In this document: one piece after another, positions 6,303-11,501 of the stretch
Layout of the letters: every line of letters begins with the position of its first letter
Position numbering within the stretch: position 1 is the first letter of the stretch
Assembly (NCBI GenBank): GCA_035591015.1
Contig: JAXIUW010200065.1
Span: forward strand, 1 to 11,501
Direction: 5' to 3'
Source of the DNA: Cephalothrix simula
Taxonomy: Eukaryota > Nemertea > Palaeonemertea > Archinemertea > Cephalotrichidae
Length of the DNA: 11,501 bases
Notes under the pieces: model-generated
Told to the model about the DNA's origin: nothing
Database searches by the model: none
What the model saw: only the letters and a program-made list of their open reading frames with translations
Position numbers and translations under genes: made by a program

Positions 6303-7064
6303 TGTCAACTTCAGCATTTGTGCTAAATGATATCGCAAGCAATTACTATTGTTTTATTAGAGATAATTTTTTGAAAAAATTTTAAGATCAGATAACCTGT
6401 CTATTACATTATTATGATTCAGACTGACGCAATGGTAGCCAAAAATAATCCTTTGAAACTTCACTCGATGAAATAATACTAGTGGCCTTTGCCATTAAAA
6501 AAGTAAAATAGCGCTAGTGGCTAACCTTTGATTGCAGATTTTTATCTAATATAACTGCCAATCAAAAGTACTGTATCTGAAAAATTATATTTTTTTCTAG
6601 AAAGAGCTAAAAAGCCATTTATTGATAATTTTATCAAGGTTCTTCATTGCTTTTTTACTTCAAACACTTTGTCAAAGAAATAGCAATATGATTCTTAATC
6701 TTAAAGCATATTTTCCCGTGTTACTTTTTCAGTTTTGATGAGTCTAAAATCTAAATTAAAGATCTTGAATTATTTTATCAGAGAGATGCTTGTGATTCCA
6801 TTTTGTTCTATTCCTATCATCTTTAACACATAAGAACTTTATGCAAAAAATTGAGTAGTAATAGCCCTTGGTTCTACTACATATTACTAAAACTTTTGTT
6901 ATTTAATTGTTTCCTCCGCTGCCCGCTAGGTGCGTTTCAAGAGTTCGTTTCATTTTTAATCAATCATTTTCTTATGTTGAACATTCATAATATGTAATTT
7001 CTTCTGAAGATTGATGACGCAAAATAGCGTCCAGTTCATCTATGTTTTTTATGTAAGTTGTAAT
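6303..7064. other. AT-rich stretch with two small hairpins
   Basis: TTTGATTGCAG (6527-6537) pairs with CTGCCAATCAAA (6555-6566) with one bulged base. GACGC/GCGTC flank AAAATA at 7016-7031. CTAGTGGC occurs twice near 6480 and 6514. No gene is seen. Confidence 0.5.
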
Positions 7065-7076
7065 GATGACGTCATC
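7065..7076. promoter_or_regulatory. Perfect 12-base palindrome containing a CRE (TGACGTCA)
   Basis: GATGACGTCATC is fully self-complementary and contains the full CREB/ATF site at 7067-7074. A second TGACGTCA lies at 4296-4303. No promoter signals are seen around either site. Confidence 0.3.
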
Positions 7077-9248
7077 TCACTAGCGAAATTGCGTCTTATC
7101 ATCTTATGGGCGTTTTTTTTTAAATAATCTTGACTAATTTACGTAATGTTATTTGAGTTATCAAAATGCCACAATGAATATTGACTTGAGTCATTAGTCA
7201 ATAATCGTTCTCCATCATCTTATATTACAACAATGTAACTGAAAAAGAAACTTGATATAGCCAATATTAGCCATTCATAAATAGAATTTTTTATGTAGTC
7301 CCCTCAGGGATTTTTGACCAGTTTAAAATTATAAAGTTATAAATTCATGGTTGTCGTACTAAATGGATTAGGCTTTTAATTTTTTGCAGTATCATGCAGT
7401 TTTTTCAGGAACTATGTGATTTGAGGCCTAGATACTCGGAACTCAGATAAATTGACTTCTAGCGTCTCATCTCCTAATGGAGTCATTATCTGGATCTGAT
7501 TTCCTGCTGACTTCCATTTTCAAGCCTCCTGTCTTTTGCATCTTTTTAATTTCTCATTCTCAGTTTTCAAACTCATAGTCATGGCTAAAAGCATTGACAT
7601 TAAATTCTCTTTAAAAAGTGACCCTATTACGCTTCAGGCGTTAACTCTTTTCAGACTTAATTACTAGTAATTAAAAATCCTTCATTTTAATGTCATTGAG
7701 TTTAGTAATTTTGTGTATGGATGAATTTTTATAAATTTTATTATTATATCTGAACTCTTACTCCTAAAATGACCTGGCATATTTTTTTTAATGGTATAGG
7801 TACCAACCAAACTCAATCCCTTATATCTTAATATCATGGTAATAATAATTTAACCTTCAGCTTCAGAGGAAAAATGCATGGGGCATTTGCTATTTGAGGT
7901 ATTTTTTTCTACTTTTGCCATTTTTATCAAGAAATCTGAGCTCTCAAATCTTAATTTGTCAACTCTTGTCAAGAAATCTTGACTGGACTGGTTACTGGTT
8001 TGTTTAATGAAATTTCATTCTAATGGGTTAGCATAAGCACTTCATCACGTTTGATATTGAACTAAATATTCTATAGTGGTTGGCAAATTTGACTAAGAAA
8101 GCCATCACTAAATTACTTAGTGGTATGCCTCCCGCGAACGCCTCTATTTCGTCAAATGTTGTCTCCGCACTTAATTATTCTGAACTTATGCAACTAGGAT
8201 ATTGCAGTCAGTGATAATATTTACCTAATGAGTCGTCTTTTAAAATTTCAAATAAAAGCAATAGTTATATTTCCTTAATCCTGATTAATAATAAATAGAA
8301 TGCAATCAATTTCAATTCAAGTTGTGTATTTGCTGTTGTGTGTTGTGTGTTTAGCATTGTTGTGGATTCAGCAGCCATGCTTAATTATCCAAGCAATTTT
8401 ATTTTACTGGAACAAATCTTGGCTGAAATGATCTTTTCAGAAATTCATGGATTTCTGAATCTTTTGAAGTGTTAGCCTTCAGCTTTGATCATTAGATTTC
8501 AATTTTTACTAATTAGATGAGGTTCGGGGTAGAGAGTGGCATAAAATAAATGACTGTTGGCAGTGAATTTGTACTTCTTTTATGATCATGTTCAAACGAC
8601 AATTTGGGTACATTAGGAAGGTACATTTCTTTAACCCCAAGGTATTTTGTTCCCAGTATCCATTTAAGTGTCGCTGAAACTGGCGATTTTCTTTTTCATC
8701 ACCAATTTGTGGCATAATTACTTAAAAAGCTCGGTCAAAATTAAATTTAAGATGTTAAACTTTCTTAGTCACTTAAGAAAAACCAAGCCCAAGATACTAA
8801 ATTTTATATTGCCCTCCAAAACCTAATTTTTTTGCCCTACTGGCTAAACCACTGATAAAATTAGTACATTTTAAAGGGAATGTTGAAGGTTTTTCCCTAT
8901 TAGTAAAAATGTTCTCTCTTTTAGTTGTACCAAAAGTGCTGCATACTAATATCCTCCCGAGTTGATATTGGTTGCATTTTTGGTCTGCCTTTGATCAGGT
9001 GGCCTTCTCTATTTCTATTTAATTTGCTTCATAAGAAAGAAGTTCCCTCCTTTCTGAAATTGATTTATTAAATGTTATTTTCAATCATAGATCTCCCAAC
9101 TTATCAATTATTTACCCTAAGTTCCATCTGCCCAACTTCCTTTTACCAATATTTTTTTGCAAAAATCGTAATAAAAGCTATTGGTTTATGCTTACTTCAT
9201 CACTACCATTTCAGTAGAGACAGGTAGAGAGTATTTTTATGACACTAG
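7077..9248. other. Long AT-rich stretch without recognised genes
   Basis: Contents are a perfect palindrome at 7968-7983, a GT-rich low-complexity tract at about 8321-8372, and a minus-strand ATG frame of 68 codons at 8509-8715. The protein starts MPQIGDEKENRQFQ. That frame has no recognisable motif, no signal peptide and no exon signals, and a frame of this length is expected by chance in a window of this size. Confidence 0.5.
7968..7983. repeat. 16-base palindrome GTCAAGA-AA-TCTTGAC
   Basis: Seven-base arms pair perfectly around two bases. TCAAGAAATCT, which forms its left part, also occurs 42 bases upstream at 7927-7937. Significance is unknown. Confidence 0.7.
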
Positions 9249-9403
9249 TTGAAAGATGATGGAAAGAAAAAACGAAAAGATGAAAAAAATGAAGGACCAA
9301 GGAAAATGGTCTCGATCTACCATTGGAAGATCGGCTGGAAGATGAGGTGTTCATGCTGGTCTCAGACAGTGTAACATTCGTTATTTACTTTGCATCGAAA
9401 TAA
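9249..9403 (+). other. Possible exon or exon remnant, two overlapping open frames
   Basis: Frame one runs from after TAG 9246-9248 for 41 codons to TAA 9372. It is lysine-rich at first (DDGKKKRKDEKNEGPRK). Frame two opens after TGA 9290-9292 and runs 36 codons to TAA 9401, including NGLDLPLEDRLEDEVFML. A possible acceptor, TTTTTATGACACTAG, precedes frame one, and GATGAG|GTGTTC near 9346 is a weak donor. The two frames could be one coding segment with a single frameshift. I recognise no family. The purine-rich DNA makes lysine and glutamate runs likely by chance. Confidence 0.2.
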
Positions 9404-9422
9404 CAACTACTGACTTTGGTAG

Positions 9423-9563
9423 ATGAAGGAAATATTTTACCAGAAAAGTCGGGTTTTATCTAAAGTTACAGACGCTGTTAAACAGGATGGACTTGTCTTT
9501 AAATGTAATCCCAATTCATGTTTTCTCAGTTTCCGAATCCCAGTGCTCATTGAAATAATTTGA
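9423..9563 (+). other. Possible terminal coding exon, 46 codons from an ATG
   Basis: The ATG at 9423 follows directly after TAG. The upstream bases ACTACTGACTTTGGTAG resemble a branch point (CTGAC) and acceptor. The frame reads MKEIFYQKSRVLSKVTDAVK and goes on through QDGLVFKCNPNSCF to TGA 9561. If the 2621-2729 exon is real, it could be spliced to this or another downstream exon, but nothing here proves the link. The protein is unrecognised, and the acceptor lacks a good pyrimidine tract. Confidence 0.15.
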
Positions 9564-9569
9564 GGATGA

Positions 9570-10190
9570 CATGTATAGTTACGTAACAAACTATGAAATG
9601 AACATTCTCCTTAATTTCAATTTGACAAGAATTTCATTTACTTAGGATGAATCATTAGCTATTCTAACTCCTTGGCTGCTCCTAAAGATGTCGATGATGC
9701 TGCATATTTGTTGTTCATAATCCTATTAATCCGGCAGATGTTACAGCTGGCTCGTAAGGACTATTTGTCCCCTTCCACGACCCTTTAGGGTTTTGTAGCC
9801 TATTATTGATGTAGATTTGATTTTATCTTTTGTTAATTGCTGTCGAGGAGATTCTATTTTGTGAAAAGTTTTTTTACAATCCAGTTTTTTGATGGGAAAA
9901 TTTTTGCTTTTGCTGTTCACCTAGATTTATGTAGGCGTATTTTTTGACTATTCTATTTGACTTAGTGTTTTCTTTGACTCCGGATCCTTGAATCGGAATA
10001 GGATTTGCGAAGTATTTGATTCGAATGTTGATGAGGTAGGAAAATAAATCTTAGTTTGGGACAATTTGGTTGTTTATGACTGAAAAGTTGGCTTTATAAT
10101 TTCTTACATTTTATGAAAAAATGAGCATTTAAAAATCGATATGCAATTTTAATCGATAATATCTAAAAAACGAAGCTTTAGCAGGTTTCT
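9570..10190. other. Unannotated stretch
   Basis: Mostly AT-rich, with a slightly richer patch at 9730-9790. There CCGGCAG|ATG is followed 16 bases later by C|GTAAGG, which could be splice sites but would make an implausibly small exon. Nothing else is recognised. Confidence 0.45.
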
Positions 10191-10196
10191 CAGCGA

Positions 10197-10305
10197 TCCT
10201 TGAATTCCTTGATTTTTAAAATTTTCCTGGAAAACTTTGAAAACTCCTTGAACTTTGTTTAGGTTCTTGAAAAAATTTCAGATCCTTGAATTTTTAAAAT
10301 TTGGC
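10197..10305. repeat. Decayed CCTTGAA array
   Basis: TCCTTGA occurs at 10197, 10206, 10245 and 10273, with TTCTTGA at 10264. ATTTTTAAAATTT-type spacers follow the second and last copies, and CCTGGAAAA lies between. Arrays of this kind are scattered in many invertebrate genomes. The mixture of CCTTGAA and CCTGGAAA resembles the repeat at 126-440, so both may be one family. Confidence 0.55.
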
Positions 10306-10611
10306 CATCATATTTTTTCATCGAAGTGTCAAGCGTTTTGCTGATCAGTTATTTTGTTTTTCATGATGGTGCTATACTAGAGCCTATGTTTTTTCTTAAA
10401 CTGAAGATTGTGCGAGCTACTAAAGCAATATCATAACTTATGAGAGGGGTTCCCAGTTGTTAGAAATATGCATCGCTAGGGAAGGGCAAGGGTTGGACAT
10501 CTGGGATGAAATATTAAAAGTCATTTTTGGATCTGTATATCCACCATTAGATATTGCTAATGTTAGCATCATTTAGCAGGAAATATGTTAAATTGGATTG
10601 CTTCATAGGGC
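10306..10611. other. Unannotated stretch
   Basis: No open frame, array or tRNA-like sequence is recognised. Base composition starts to become more GC-rich towards the end. Confidence 0.5.
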
Positions 10612-10629
10612 GGGAAAATGTGTTTTCCC
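10612..10629. repeat. Perfect 7-base hairpin GGGAAAA-TGTG-TTTTCCC
   Basis: Arms 10612-10618 and 10623-10629 pair fully around a four-base loop. It opens the GC-rich segment 10612-10746, which contains CCCCGGGG and GGCCCCC and has no other recognised content. It may be the end of a further repeat insertion. Confidence 0.65.
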
Positions 10630-10746
10630 CGGGGTGTCCGGCCCCCTTGTGGTGTACCCGTTGACTGATGCATAATCAGAACTGGCTCCAAATCATGTTC
10701 AGCAATTCTAAGATTCTTAGATGAGTGAATCTTCCCCCTACTGACA

Positions 10747-10759
10747 CTATCACAATAGA
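10747..10759. repeat. Left target-site duplication of the SINE
   Basis: CTATCACAATAGA here is identical to 10973-10985 and exactly brackets the tRNA-headed element. A perfect 13-base duplication fits LINE-machinery insertion. Confidence 0.85.
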
Positions 10760-10972
10760 TTGATTGATGTATAGTGCCCGTCTCTCAGTTGAGATATCCC
10801 GCGGTACTATAAGCATAAGCTCTCCGGAGGATCCGACGTGCTCCACCATCCTCGTTTAATTACCGGCAAGTACACCCTTTGATATCCCAGGAGGATATTG
10901 GGCTCCATAATTGTGTCTCCCATGACATGACCCTCCAATTATGAGCCAAGTCTGTTACCAACTGAGCTATTC
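10760..10972 (-). mobile_element. tRNA-derived SINE, 213 bases
   Basis: Read on the minus strand, the element starts two bases before a perfect A box TAGCTCAGTTGG (10958-10969). It continues with CTTGG-CTCATAA, which looks like the anticodon arm of an initiator or elongator methionine tRNA (anticodon CAT). The acceptor 5' strand is almost absent. The expected B box GGTTCGAANCC is not present downstream of GGGTCATG, so the pol III promoter is probably broken. The body contains the palindrome TCTCAGTTGAGA (10783-10794). The 3' end is ATCAATCAA, a short tandem tail typical of SINEs mobilised by RTE- or CR1-like LINEs. A perfect 13-base target-site duplication flanks it, so the insertion is real and fairly young, whatever the state of its promoter. 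Confidence 0.85.
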
Positions 10973-10985
10973 CTATCACAATAGA
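10973..10985. repeat. Right target-site duplication of the SINE
   Basis: Second copy of CTATCACAATAGA, identical to 10747-10759. It lies at the 5' (tRNA) end of the minus-strand SINE. Confidence 0.85.
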
Positions 10986-11032
10986 CAGGCAGGTAAAATA
11001 AGACTAATCTTTCTTACATTACCACAAGATAG

Positions 11033-11501
11033 AATTGGGTATTACTTGGCCAGCAAGTGCATAATCCATATAAGGGTGCAGTAAGGGCCGTCATAAGCAG
11101 CAGAGTGGCTACTTGACCAGGGATCTGTCAGTTCAGTACTGAGACAACCGTCGGAATCAGCGCACTCGGTGTGGTTGCCCTTCCAACTGCTAACCTAGGT
11201 CAATGTTGCCTAACTTTAAATAGCTGTCTGGTCAACTGGCATTTGCCTCGGGCCCGACTGCTACTACTACATCGATACACGTCTGGTGATAGAGTACTGA
11301 CAAAGACGCTTTTAAAACAAGTTAAAAAAGGCAGGCTTCCTGGACTTCCACTTCTAGAGAAAACCTATGCTTCTTATAGGTCATCTACTACCGATTAGAA
11401 AGATATCCTTACAGATATTGAAACGAGACTGCAAAATATTCTGTTGGATACTGTTAAACACGGCTAGTATTTACCAGCAGATAGTGTAAACAATTGCTTT
11501 T
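11033..11501 (+). pseudogene. Possible dead coding segment, frame with three stops, runs off the window
   Basis: One frame from after TAG 11030-11032 to the window end has only three stops in 156 codons: TGA 11114, TAG 11396 and TAG near 11465. Between them it reads LGQQVHNPYKGAVRAVISSR, then VVALPTANLGQ, then LLKQVKKGRLPGLPLLEKTY, then KDILTDIETRLQNILLDTVK. The DNA is clearly more GC-rich than the rest of the window. A possible acceptor (CTAATCTTTCTTACATTACC then ACAAG) lies just upstream. I recognise no protein family. Three stops in 156 codons is fewer than expected for random DNA but not decisive once six frames are considered. A non-coding repeat is the alternative. Confidence 0.25.

Noticed and set aside
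8321-8372. GT-rich tract as possible Z-DNA or microsatellite
   Set aside because: The alternation is interrupted too often to form a regular repeat.
8509-8715. Minus-strand ATG frame of 68 codons (MPQIGDEKENRQFQ)
   Set aside because: Residue composition is plausible, but no family, splice signal or composition shift supports it. Worth a protein search only.
9738-9753. 16-base microexon between CCGGCAG and GTAAGG
   Set aside because: Both sites look good, but an exon this short cannot be supported without transcripts.
11091-11150. Possible third tRNA-like segment (GCAGCAGAGTGGCT then GTTCAGTACT)
   Set aside because: The A box and B box each have several mismatches and no stems form.
1-11501. 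CRISPR array, bacterial operon or phage features
   Set aside because: No regularly spaced direct repeats, no ribosome binding sites and no long ORFs are present.

Overview
The window reads as non-coding, AT-rich nuclear DNA of an animal, most likely an invertebrate. No open frame can be assigned to a known protein. Long A/T-rich stretches, few CpG except in one island, decayed repeats, MITE-like elements with terminal inverted repeats and a tRNA-headed SINE all point to intergenic or intronic eukaryotic sequence. Nothing prokaryotic is visible: no operons, ribosome binding sites or long ORFs. I cannot name the phylum.

Layout. 1-445 holds a decayed repeat rich in a CAGGGAA motif, with hAT-like ends. 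728-964 is a small element whose 54-58 base terminal inverted repeats enclose a class II tRNA-like sequence on the minus strand. 1243-1540 is a foldback element with a long imperfect hairpin. 1542-2196 is bounded by a 27-base imperfect inverted repeat and contains a further hairpin. 2500-2735 is the only CpG-rich patch in the AT-rich part; it has an NRF-1-like site and ends at a good splice donor, so it may be a promoter with a 5' non-coding exon on the plus strand. 3152-3709 is a hAT-like MITE with clear terminal inverted repeats, many sub-terminal GTCAGATTAG-type motifs and two internal tandem repeats.

3710-9240 is mostly featureless AT-rich DNA. It contains a 25-base tandem duplication, a few short palindromes and motifs resembling vertebrate or insect factor sites, and one coding-like stretch near 6081. 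9249-9563 has several short open frames that could be exons or exon remnants. 10197-10305 is a decayed CCTTGAA repeat related in style to the repeat at the left edge.

From about 10600 the composition becomes more GC-rich. A 213-base minus-strand SINE with a tRNA-Met-like head, an ATCA tail and a perfect 13-base target-site duplication sits at 10760-10972. After it comes a frame (11033 to the window end) broken by three stops that may be a dead coding sequence.

The best-supported items are the SINE with its duplication, the tRNA-like sequence inside inverted repeats, the hAT-like element and the foldback. The promoter, exon and dead-gene readings are inferences from composition and short motifs. 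No genes that demonstrably work together are present.
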